From contig JAMZEJ010000010.1 in assembly GCA_024508355.1 (NCBI GenBank), positions 62,001 through 126,000 on the forward strand: DNA of 64,000 bases. The letters are read 5' to 3'. The notes under the pieces were generated by a model. That model was not told the origin of the DNA and searched no databases. It saw only the letters and a list, made by a program, of their open reading frames with translations. The stretch comes from Rhizosaccharibacter radicis. GTDB lineage: Bacteria; Pseudomonadota; Alphaproteobacteria; Acetobacterales; Acetobacteraceae. Made by a program: the position numbers and the translations under genes. Positions 1 to 7,062 of this stretch are shown piece after piece. The first letter of the stretch is position 1; each line of letters begins with the position of its first letter.

Positions 1-1326
1 ATCCTCGACGGCCCGGTGCTGCCGATGCTCCTCCGCCTCGCGGCCCCGACCATCCTGGTAATGCTGGCGCAGACCGGAGTGAACGTCGCGGAGGCGTTCT
101 ATGTCGGGCTGCTCGGCACCCCGGCGATGGCCGGAGTGGCAATGGTCTTCCCGGTCTTCATGCTGATGACCACGATGTCGGCCGGTGGCCTCGGCAGCGG
201 CGTCGCGTCCGCCGTCGCGCGCGCGACCGGGGCCGGGCGGCAGGAAGACGTCGACGCGCTGGTGCTGCACGCGGTCGCGCTGGCGGTGCTGATGGGGGCG
301 GTCTTCACCGGCGCGATGATCCTGGGCGGACCCTTCCTCTACCGGGCGATGGGAGGCGACGGCACGGCGCTGCAGGCGGCGTTGCGGTACTCGCTCGCGG
401 TGTCCGCCGGGGCGCTGCCGCTATGGGTGGTGAACCTGCTCGCTGGCGCGCTGCGCGGCCACGGGAACGTCCGGTTGCCGGCGAAGGTGACGCTGGTCGG
501 CGCTTTGCTGCTGGTTCCCCTGTCGCCGCTGCTGATCTTCGGCATCGGCCCATTGCCCGGCTTCGGTATCGCGGGCGCGGGGATCGCGTTCGCCCTGTAC
601 TATCTCGGGGCGGCGGCCGTGCTGCTGCGCGCGCTGCTGGACGGGGGCGGTGGCATCGTCCTGCGGCGCGGACGGCTGAGCGCGCGGCTGTTCGGCGACA
701 TCCTGCGGGTCGGGATCCCGGCCGCCTACACCACGGTGGCGACCAATCTGACCGTGATCCTGGTGACGGCCGCGTTCGGCCACTTCGGCATCGCGGCACT
801 CGCCGGTTACGGGATCGCCTCGCGGCTCGACTACGTGCTGATCCCGCTGCTGTTCGGCTTGGCCTCGGCAGTGCTGACCGCAGTGGGAATCAATCTCGGC
901 GCCGGGCGGGGCGGGCGGGCGCGCCGGATCGCACTCACCGGCGCGGCGACCGGCTTCGCGGCGACGCAGCTGATCGGCCTGGTGGTGGCGGTCCAGCCCG
1001 ATTGGTGGTTGCGGCTGTACACGGACGATCCGGCCGTGCTCGCCGCCGGTTGGGGTTACCTGCGGGTGATCGGCTTCGCCTACGGCATCTTCGGCTTCGG
1101 CTTCGTGCTGTCCTTCGCCGGGCAGGGCGCGGGCAGGCTGCTATGGCCGGTGTGCGGGGTTTCGTCGCGGCTGCTGATCGGCGCGGGATTTGGCTGGGTG
1201 GCGGTTCGCGATCTCGGGGTGCGGATGCCGGGGCTGGTTTGGGTGGTCGCCGCATCGTTCGCGACCTATGCGGCTCTCAACGCGATCGTCCTGCTGCAAA
1301 GAACCACCTGGCACCGGCCGGACTGA
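1..1326 (+). CDS. MATE-family multidrug/toxin efflux transporter (5' truncated by window edge)
   Basis: Polytopic inner-membrane exporter of the MATE family, which expels drugs or metabolites by Na+ or H+ antiport. The frame is open from the first base (I-L-D-G-P ahead of the in-frame GTG at 16), and this matches the usual MATE N-terminus of the type EGP-x-LLRLALP, so the true start lies upstream of the window. Visible are 441 residues with about 12 hydrophobic segments, the family-typical MLAQxxVNVAEAFYVG stretch and a repeated two-half architecture (second half begins near the FGDILRVGIPA motif). The gene ends convergently 25 bp from the HxlR regulator gene. Substrate cannot be predicted. 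Confidence 0.9.
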   Translation: MLDGPVLPMLLRLAAPTILVMLAQTGVNVAEAFYVGLLGTPAMAGVAMVFPVFMLMTTMSAGGLGSGVASAVARATGAGRQEDVDALVLHAVALAVLMGAVFTGAMILGGPFLYRAMGGDGTALQAALRYSLAVSAGALPLWVVNLLAGALRGHGNVRLPAKVTLVGALLLVPLSPLLIFGIGPLPGFGIAGAGIAFALYYLGAAAVLLRALLDGGGGIVLRRGRLSARLFGDILRVGIPAAYTTVATNLTVILVTAAFGHFGIAALAGYGIASRLDYVLIPLLFGLASAVLTAVGINLGAGRGGRARRIALTGAATGFAATQLIGLVVAVQPDWWLRLYTDDPAVLAAGWGYLRVIGFAYGIFGFGFVLSFAGQGAGRLLWPVCGVSSRLLIGAGFGWVAVRDLGVRMPGLVWVVAASFATYAALNAIVLLQRTTWHRPD

Positions 1327-1351
1327 CGAGCGCGGGGAAGCGGCGGGATCG

Positions 1352-1807
1352 TCAGGAAGAGGCGGAACCCGACGCGCCGGATCGCTTCGCCTCCGCGGCG
1401 GCGTAGCGCCGACGGGCCGCGCGTATCCGGCCGTGATTATCCTCCGCCCAGGCGATCATCGCGGCGAGCGGTTCCAGCATGGTCGCCCCCAGCGGCGCCA
1501 GCCGGTACTCGACGGCCGGCGGCGTGGTGGGAAAGACATGGCGCGTCACGATGCCGTCCTGCTCGAGGCTGCGCAGCGCCTGGGTCAGAGACCGCTTCGA
1601 GATGTCGGGAACCAGCCTGAAAAGCTCGCTGAAGCGGCGCGGTCGCTCCACGAGCGCCATCACCAGCAGGGTGACCCATTTCTCGCCGAGGCGGTCGAGC
1701 ACGTCTCTGACCGGACACGAAGCCTGGTCGACTGGCATGGCCACCCATCGCCTGAAGCTTTCGGCCACGCGCAAATCGCCTGCCGGGCTCGGTTTGGTCT
1801 CCTTCAT
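1352..1807 (-). CDS. HxlR-family transcriptional regulator (QorR/YtfH-like)
   Basis: Winged-helix repressor or sensor of the HxlR family, 151 residues from ATG 1807. The segment CPVRDVLDRLGEKW (Cys31 onwards) and the RRFSELFR...ISKRSLTQALRSLEQDG recognition region are typical. The conserved Cys is the residue that senses quinones or electrophiles in relatives such as QorR and YodB. A longer form from GTG 1834 is possible, but the ATG at 1807 is preferred because a perfect inverted repeat (1805-1827) abuts it and there is an AAGAG-like ribosome site; the GTG has none. Divergent from the QorB-like gene, the same arrangement as E. coli ytfG/ytfH. Likely autoregulated through that repeat. Confidence 0.9.
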   Translation of the reverse strand: MKETKPSPAGDLRVAESFRRWVAMPVDQASCPVRDVLDRLGEKWVTLLVMALVERPRRFSELFRLVPDISKRSLTQALRSLEQDGIVTRHVFPTTPPAVEYRLAPLGATMLEPLAAMIAWAEDNHGRIRAARRRYAAAEAKRSGASGSASS

Positions 1808-1827
1808 GGTCTCGCTCTTAGACCATG
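1805..1827. promoter_or_regulatory. Candidate HxlR operator 1 (CATGGTCT-N7-AGACCATG)
   Basis: Perfect 8-bp inverted repeat, CATGGTCT at 1805-1812 and AGACCATG at 1820-1827 with a 7-base spacer. It overlaps the start codon of the HxlR gene. The same half-sites recur at 1929-1945 with the same spacing, which makes a regulator site much more likely than chance. Confidence 0.65.
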
Positions 1828-1928
1828 TAGCCACTCGATACCATCGAAGCCGAACATTGGCGAACTCGACCCGGTATCTTCCGCGTTACCTGGATCAGAA
1901 AAACTGCCTCCTTCCGCCGCGAGTCAAA

Positions 1929-1945
1929 GGTCTCTATCCGAGACC
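1929..1945. promoter_or_regulatory. Candidate HxlR operator 2 (GGTCT-N7-AGACC)
   Basis: Inverted repeat GGTCT (1929-1933) and AGACC (1941-1945), spacer of 7. The right half extends to AGACCATG (1941-1948), identical to operator 1. It lies 26 bp before the preferred start of the QorB-like gene, a position suited to blocking RNA polymerase. Centre-to-centre distance to operator 1 is about 121 bp. Confidence 0.65.
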
Positions 1946-1971
1946 ATGTCTTGTCTAAGGAAGCGGCTCAG

Positions 1972-2859
1972 GTGTCACAACCAACCAATATCCTGGTTTC
2001 CGGGGCGAGCGGGGCGCTCGGATCGCTGGTCGTGGCCGAGCTCGCGTCCTCCGGCTGGCCGGTTGTAGCCGGCACGCGATCGCCCGAGCGGATCGCCTCG
2101 CGCTTTCCCACCTCCGTCGAGGTGCGACGCGTCGATTTCGACGATCCGCAAGGTTTGCGCGCTGCTCTGCGCGACATCCAACATCTGCTCATCGTGTCCA
2201 CGGACGAGTTGTCGATACCCGGCAAGCGACAGGCGCAGCACCGGGCGGCGCTCGATGCCGCCGTGGCCGCAGGAGTTTCTTTCGTCGTCTACACATCCAT
2301 GCCGGAGCCAGACCGGAGCCCGCTGATCCCGTTCTCCAAGGACCACGCGGAGATGGAAAGAGCCCTGCAGACGCGCGGCATCCACTACGCGACCCTGCGC
2401 AATAGCTGGTATCAGGAGAACCTGCTCGGCTTCCTTCCCCGCATCCTGGCCGACGGGCATTGGTTCACCGCCGCCGGAGAGGGACGCCTGCCCTATGTCG
2501 CGCGGGCGGATGCCGCTCGCGCCGCGGCCGCCGCGCTGCACGGGCGTGAATCGGGCGTGCTCGACATCGCCGGTCCTGACCTTCTCAGCGTCGATGCCAT
2601 CGCCAAGGCCGTGCACGACACGCTCGGACTGGCGCTGCAGGTTCACCATGTCGAACCAGATCGGGTGGCCGCGGAACTCGCCCACCAGGGTGTACCCGCC
2701 CCGCTCATCCCGATGATCGCGGTGACCGAAGCACACCAGCGCGCCGGCGGTTTCGAGATCGCCGGCAACGATGTGCGGCGGCTGACCGGCCGCGCGCCGC
2801 AGCCGCTGGCCGATTTTCTCCGCACGTCCGCCGACAGGCTGCTCAGCCGCACGCGCTGA
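1972..2859 (+). CDS. QorB-like NAD(P)H:quinone oxidoreductase, atypical SDR/NmrA family
   Basis: Atypical short-chain dehydrogenase of the NmrA/YtfG type, 295 residues, predicted to reduce quinones or bind NADP(H) as a redox sensor. The N-terminal Rossmann motif is GASGALG (residues 11-17), followed by the family features VYTSM and FSKDHAEMERAL and an LRNSWYQEN segment typical of QorB. The start is taken as GTG 1972 because an AAGGAA ribosome site lies at 1957-1962; an in-frame TTG at 1951 would put that site inside the gene. Divergent from an HxlR regulator and preceded by a copy of its putative operator, so induction by quinones or electrophiles is expected. The Old Yellow Enzyme gene follows after 41 bp. 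Confidence 0.85.
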   Translation: MSQPTNILVSGASGALGSLVVAELASSGWPVVAGTRSPERIASRFPTSVEVRRVDFDDPQGLRAALRDIQHLLIVSTDELSIPGKRQAQHRAALDAAVAAGVSFVVYTSMPEPDRSPLIPFSKDHAEMERALQTRGIHYATLRNSWYQENLLGFLPRILADGHWFTAAGEGRLPYVARADAARAAAAALHGRESGVLDIAGPDLLSVDAIAKAVHDTLGLALQVHHVEPDRVAAELAHQGVPAPLIPMIAVTEAHQRAGGFEIAGNDVRRLTGRAPQPLADFLRTSADRLLSRTR

Positions 2860-2900
2860 CAGCGGCGGCTCGTCGCCACCAACTTTCCGAAAGCATCATC

Positions 2901-4001
2901 ATGTCCGACATCCTGTTCTCGCCGCTGAACATCAACGGCCTGACCATTCCGAACCGGATCGCCATGGCCGCCATGACGCGCGGCTTCGCCATGAATGGCG
3001 TTCCCGGGGCCGATATACGCGACTATTACCGCGTCCGCGCCGCCGGTGGCGTCGGCCTGCTCATCACCGAGGCAATCGCCGTCGACCGCGGGGGCGCATC
3101 CGAGAAACCCGGGATCCCGATCATCCATAACGACGCGGCCGCGGCCGGCTGGCGCGAGGTGGTAGCCGCGGTGCATGGCGCCGGCGGCTTGATCGCAGCG
3201 CAAATCCATCACGCCGGAGCACTGCGCAAGGCCGCAAGCTCGGCGCATCCCGATGCCCCGAACGACGAGCCGGTGGCGATGACGGACGCCGACATCGCCG
3301 ACACGATCGCCGCCTTCGGCAAGGCCGCCGCCGCGGCACGCCAGGCCGGGTTCGACGCCGTCGAGATTCACGGCGCCAACGGCAACCTCATCAACCAGTT
3401 CTTCTGGCCCAAGCGCAACACCCGCCGGGACGGTTGGGGCGGGAGCCTCGAGAAGCGTGCACGCTTCGGCATCGAGGTGACCAAGGCGGTCCGGGCGGCG
3501 GTCGGACCGGGTTTTCCCGTGTTGTTCCGCATCTCGCAGTTCAGCCAGGAGGACTACCTGGCCCGCATCGTGGAGACACCGGCGGAGCTCGACATCATTC
3601 TCGGCGCGCTGGTCGATGTCGGCGCCGATGCCTTCCATGCCTCGCAGCGCCGCTTCTGGGAGCCGCAATTCCCGGGTTCGGACCTCAACCTCGCGGGCTG
3701 GGCACGGCACCTTAGCGGCAAGCCAGCCATCACCGTCGGGTCGGTTGGGCTCAAGGGCCCCGATGTCGGCGATCTGCTCGCCGGTCAGGGCGGTTATGCC
3801 GGGCCCGGCGGTCTGGCGGAGCTGCGGGACAAGATCGAGCGTGGCGTCTTCGACATGATCGCCGTGGGCCGCGCCCTCCTCACCGACCCTCGGTGGGTCG
3901 AGAAAATCCGTGACGGCCGCCTGTCCGACCTGCGCGGGTTCGAGCTCGCTTCGCTCGGCACGCTCGTCACGACCGACCCGGCCGCGCTGCAGACCGCCTG
4001 A
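2901..4001 (+). CDS. Old Yellow Enzyme family FMN oxidoreductase (alkene reductase)
   Basis: FMN-dependent ene-reductase of the OYE family, 366 residues, expected to reduce activated C=C bonds of electrophiles such as quinones, enones or nitro compounds using NAD(P)H. Family marks are FSPLNINGLTIPNRI at the start, QIHHAG near residue 101, EIHGANG at 155-161 (H157 and N160 are the substrate-anchoring pair), and the C-terminal FMN phosphate region ending in VGRALLTDPRW. Odd point: the residue that is a proton-donating Tyr in most OYEs (two after the Asn) is Asn162 here. Second gene of the QorB-like operon; the NTF2-like gene follows after 14 bp. Confidence 0.9.
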   Translation: MSDILFSPLNINGLTIPNRIAMAAMTRGFAMNGVPGADIRDYYRVRAAGGVGLLITEAIAVDRGGASEKPGIPIIHNDAAAAGWREVVAAVHGAGGLIAAQIHHAGALRKAASSAHPDAPNDEPVAMTDADIADTIAAFGKAAAAARQAGFDAVEIHGANGNLINQFFWPKRNTRRDGWGGSLEKRARFGIEVTKAVRAAVGPGFPVLFRISQFSQEDYLARIVETPAELDIILGALVDVGADAFHASQRRFWEPQFPGSDLNLAGWARHLSGKPAITVGSVGLKGPDVGDLLAGQGGYAGPGGLAELRDKIERGVFDMIAVGRALLTDPRWVEKIRDGRLSDLRGFELASLGTLVTTDPAALQTA

Positions 4002-4015
4002 TCCGAAGGAACTGC

Positions 4016-4393
4016 ATGATCATGACACAGACAACCACCCGACATCCCTTCATCGAGGATCTCGCGGAGGAGGTGGTCCTGACCTCGTCCGTACTGCGCA
4101 GGACCGTGTCGGGGCGCGAGAAGGTGCTGCGGATCGTCACCACCGGCGGCTCGCTCTACCGCAGCAACACGCCGCGGTTCCTCGGTCATGTCGAGGATCG
4201 CGGCCTGCTGGAGTACGACGTCGAACTGGATGGCGGCGTCCACGCATCGGGACTGGTATCGTTCCGACGCGACGAAAACGGCAAGGTCACCCACCTGCAC
4301 ATCGCGTTCAGCCCGCTGGACGCCGTGCTGACCTTCTCGACGTCGCTGCGCGAGCGGCTCGCGGACGAGCTCGGCACGGAGCTGTTCCTGTGA
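4016..4393 (+). CDS. SnoaL/NTF2-like small protein
   Basis: A 125-residue protein of the NTF2-like (SnoaL) fold, a cone-shaped pocket used by many small isomerases, hydrolases or binding proteins. The pattern is PFIEDLAEEVVLTSSVLRRT at the N-terminus, a central basic VLRIVTTGG element and a C-terminal beta-rich segment (THLHIAFSPL). A second ATG at 4022 is also possible; GAAGGA at 4003-4008 serves either. Its stop overlaps the GTG of the next gene (GTGA at 4390-4393), so the two are probably translationally coupled. The exact role is unknown; the context suggests detoxification of a reactive carbonyl or quinone. Confidence 0.75.
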   Translation: MIMTQTTTRHPFIEDLAEEVVLTSSVLRRTVSGREKVLRIVTTGGSLYRSNTPRFLGHVEDRGLLEYDVELDGGVHASGLVSFRRDENGKVTHLHIAFSPLDAVLTFSTSLRERLADELGTELFL

Positions 4394-5370
4394 GCGCCAC
4401 CATCGCCGCCGTGCACCTCGTCGGCTACGGCGAGGCATCCGAGAAGCTGGTGCTGGCGCGGGAGCCGGACCCGGGCCAGCCGGGACCGGGAGAGGTCCTG
4501 GTCGCGGTCGAGTTCGCGCCGATCAACCACAACGACCTGATGGTGGTCTGGGGGGTGTATGCGTGGCGCCCGGAGCCGCCGATCGCGATCGGCAACGAAG
4601 GGGCCGGCATCGTGCTGGCGACGGGTGCCGGGGTGGAATCGCCGAGGCCGGGAGACAGGGTCGTGCTCCCGTTCATGGTGCGCTCGTGGCGCGAGAAGGT
4701 GATCGTGCCGGCCGACGAGGTCGTGCCGCTGCCGGCGGATGCCGATCCGGCTCAGGCCTCGATGATGGCGATCAACGCGGTCACCGCCGCGATGCTGCTG
4801 GACGACTACCTCGCCCTGGAGCCCGGCGACGGCATCGTCTTCAACGCTGCCACGTCCGGGCTCGGGCGCTGGGTGGCGGCGCTGGCGGCTCAGCGCGGGT
4901 TGCGCGCCGTTGGGCTGGTGCGCCGTCGAGAAGACGTGGCTACGGTCCGTGAAGCCTGTCCGGAGGTGGACGTGATCGCCGATGACGAGGACATGACCGC
5001 GGTGCGTGCCCGTCACGAGGGGTCGACGATACGCCTGGCGCTCGACGGCGTGGCCGGGACGTCCACGCAACGGCTCGCCCAATTGCTGGCGCCGGGCGGA
5101 ACTCTCGTGAGCTATGGCGCCGCCACGCGACAGCCCCTCGCGGTGCCGGCCGGTGATCTGATCTTCCGGAAAATCACCGTTCGCGGCTTCTGGGAAGGTC
5201 ATCCGGAAAACATGGCGCGGGTCGTGCCGATCCTCCGAGAGTTGGCGGGTATGATCGGCCCGAACAGCGTACGCCAACCCGTAGCTGGAATCTACACGCT
5301 CGATCGACTGCATGAAGCCGTTGCGCATGCCGAACGGCGCGGACGAGTGCTCCTCGACTTTCGGTCTTAA
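4390..5370 (+). CDS. Zinc-independent medium-chain dehydrogenase/reductase (quinone or enoyl reductase-like)
   Basis: MDR-superfamily NADPH-dependent oxidoreductase, 326 residues. The N-terminal GroES-like domain has the NHNDLMVVWGVY and GNEGAG motifs and lacks the Cys/His ligands of zinc alcohol dehydrogenases; the nucleotide domain has FNAATSGLGRWVAALA. This pattern fits 2-enoyl thioester reductases and quinone reductases such as QorA. The start is GTG 4390, overlapping the previous stop by 4 nt; much longer in-frame extensions to 3910 overlap two genes and are not credible. Last gene of the putative electrophile-defence operon; no clear terminator follows. Confidence 0.85.
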   Translation: MSATIAAVHLVGYGEASEKLVLAREPDPGQPGPGEVLVAVEFAPINHNDLMVVWGVYAWRPEPPIAIGNEGAGIVLATGAGVESPRPGDRVVLPFMVRSWREKVIVPADEVVPLPADADPAQASMMAINAVTAAMLLDDYLALEPGDGIVFNAATSGLGRWVAALAAQRGLRAVGLVRRREDVATVREACPEVDVIADDEDMTAVRARHEGSTIRLALDGVAGTSTQRLAQLLAPGGTLVSYGAATRQPLAVPAGDLIFRKITVRGFWEGHPENMARVVPILRELAGMIGPNSVRQPVAGIYTLDRLHEAVAHAERRGRVLLDFRS

Positions 5371-5809
5371 CACCCTACCGGAACCCAGGCGTCGGTTTCA
5401 GGGAAGTACATCTCGAGAGCGTCGACGAATCTGGCTCTACGGCCTCGTGCCGACTATCCCGAGGTTGAGGTGGCCGAGGCAACGAAGGTTCCGGTTGGTG
5501 TTCGATGCCGTTCTGGAAGCCCGATGTGGAATCCGACTACCTGCCTGCAGCATTGCCGCAGCGGCCTATGCTGCGGAACAAGTCCCGCCAAGGCGACTGG
5601 CTGGTTTGGGCGTCTTCCCGCCGCCAGCCCGTTCCCGGGCCGGCCGATCATGGCCGATGCGCGAGCGGATGAACGCCAACCTCCACCCGTTGCGCAGCGG
5701 CCACTCATGGCGGCGGGGGCCCGACAGCTTCCCGCCGCCGACCCTGCTCTCCCGCCCGTTCCCTTCCCACGACGACCGCGGCATCTGGCACGGGATCAGG
5801 CGCCGCTTG
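5371..5809. other. Gene-poor stretch downstream of the reductase operon
   Basis: No convincing coding sequence. The minus-strand frame of the decayed integrase stays open down to 5566, but below about 5810 its translation no longer resembles the family. A short plus-strand frame near 5510-5660 shows no recognisable domain. Best read as scar DNA from an old mobile insertion. Confidence 0.5.
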
Positions 5810-6440
5810 GCCCGCATCTCTGCCAGCAGCGTCAGCGCGTCACCGCATAGTGCCACCCGATGCTCGCGTTCCGCCTTCATGCGGGCAGCGGGAACGACCT
5901 ACAGGCGCTTGCGCTCGTCGATCTCGTTCCACCTGGCGCCGAGCACCTCGCCCGTGCGGCAGGCAGTCAGGATCTGGAAGGCGAGGCCTGCAGGGGCGAT
6001 GCCTTCCTGTTCGCGCAGTGCCGCCATGAAGAAGTACATCTGGTCGAACGGCAGGGCGGGATGGTGGACCAGCTTCTGCACCTTGGCCCGCTGCGGTAGC
6101 AGGTGGTCGAGGTGCCCGCGCCACCGGGCCGGGTTGTCGCCCTGCCGGTGGTGCCGCACCGTCGCCCAGTCGAGCACCGCCTCGATGCGCCCGCGCACGC
6201 GGCTCGCCGTCTCGGTCTTCTCGCGCCAGATCGGCTCCAGCACCTTCATGACGAGGGTCGTGTCGATCGCCTGGACCGGCAGGGTGCCCAGCACTGGCGA
6301 GGCATAGGCCTTGAGCGTGTTGCGCCACTGGTCCGCGTGCTTGGCGTTTCGCCAGCCGGCGGCATGCGCCTCGATATAGGCCTCGGCACACTGGTCGAAG
6401 GTCTGGCCCCGCGACGACGCCAGACGCGCATCCCTTCTTG
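5810..6440 (-). pseudogene. Decayed P4-type tyrosine integrase
   Basis: Remnant of a phage/island integrase. Reading the minus strand from about 6440 gives LASSRGQTFDQ, AYIEAHAAGWRNAKHADQW, LGTLPVQAID, GRIEAVLDWA, FQILTACRTGEVLGARWNEID and then, in the same frame, VVPAARMKAEREHRV, all collinear with P4-like integrases. The frame is broken by TAG at 5899-5901, where a Trp is expected (RLWVVPAxRMK), so a single base change explains it. The N-terminal arm-binding domain is missing and the C-terminal catalytic His/Tyr region is unrecognisable. The Arg of the first catalytic box (CRTGE) is still there. It marks a former integrated element between 5371 and 7062; no att repeats or tRNA were found. 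Confidence 0.75.
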
Positions 6441-7062
6441 CCCCGGGGAGATGCGCCCGGCCGAGACAGACTGCGGCTCGGAAGCAAGCCGCTCGTGGCT
6501 ACCGCGCGATTGGCACGACACCAGGGGCGCGGGCGACGGTGCATCGGGGGGTGCAGGAGCGCCTGCATGGGGGTGACCCGCCAGACTCGCATCGGGCAGC
6601 GCGTCGATGGTGGCCCGAAAGGGACAATGGAACCGGCCCAACCCCCACGAACCGGGTGTCGAACGCCCCTTGTCGTCAACGCGCGCGGCACACCGACCGG
6701 CATCCTGGGCAGCCCGCCAGCCGGCACGACAGCCGGAGGCCGGCACCGGCGCTGGATGCCAGTCCGGCCCTCCGCATCGGCAACCGGGGGAGGCCGGGCA
6801 AGCTCCGCGCTGACTCGACGATCGCCGGCGCTGCCGTCAGGGCTGCCGCGCTCCTGGCGCCAACCGGGCGGTGCTGGCGTGGCATCGAGAGCGGCCAGCG
6901 CCCGCACGCCGTGGCGCGCGGTCCGGCGCCGCGACGGGAAGCATGGGAAAGCACACCGGAGCCCAGTCAGTTCAGGATGCTGCGCTTGTTTTTGTAATTT
7001 TTGGGATTGACCGTTCTTCTGTGTATGTTTCTTTTAACCACGGTTTACGGCGGTTTTTTGGA
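6441..7062. other. Gene-poor stretch with AT-rich leader upstream of the TonB receptor
   Basis: No credible gene. The bulk (6441-6980) is GC-rich with only low-complexity open frames. From about 6985 to 7062 the DNA becomes markedly T-rich, the most AT-rich run in this part, as expected for a promoter region of the following TonB-receptor operon. A TTGACC at 7007-7012 could be a -35 element, but no convincing -10 at the right distance was found. Confidence 0.4.

Noticed and set aside
7007-7035. TTGACC as a promoter -35 with a matching -10
   Set aside because: No hexamer resembling a -10 at 16-18 bp; only the AT-rich nature of the region is clear.
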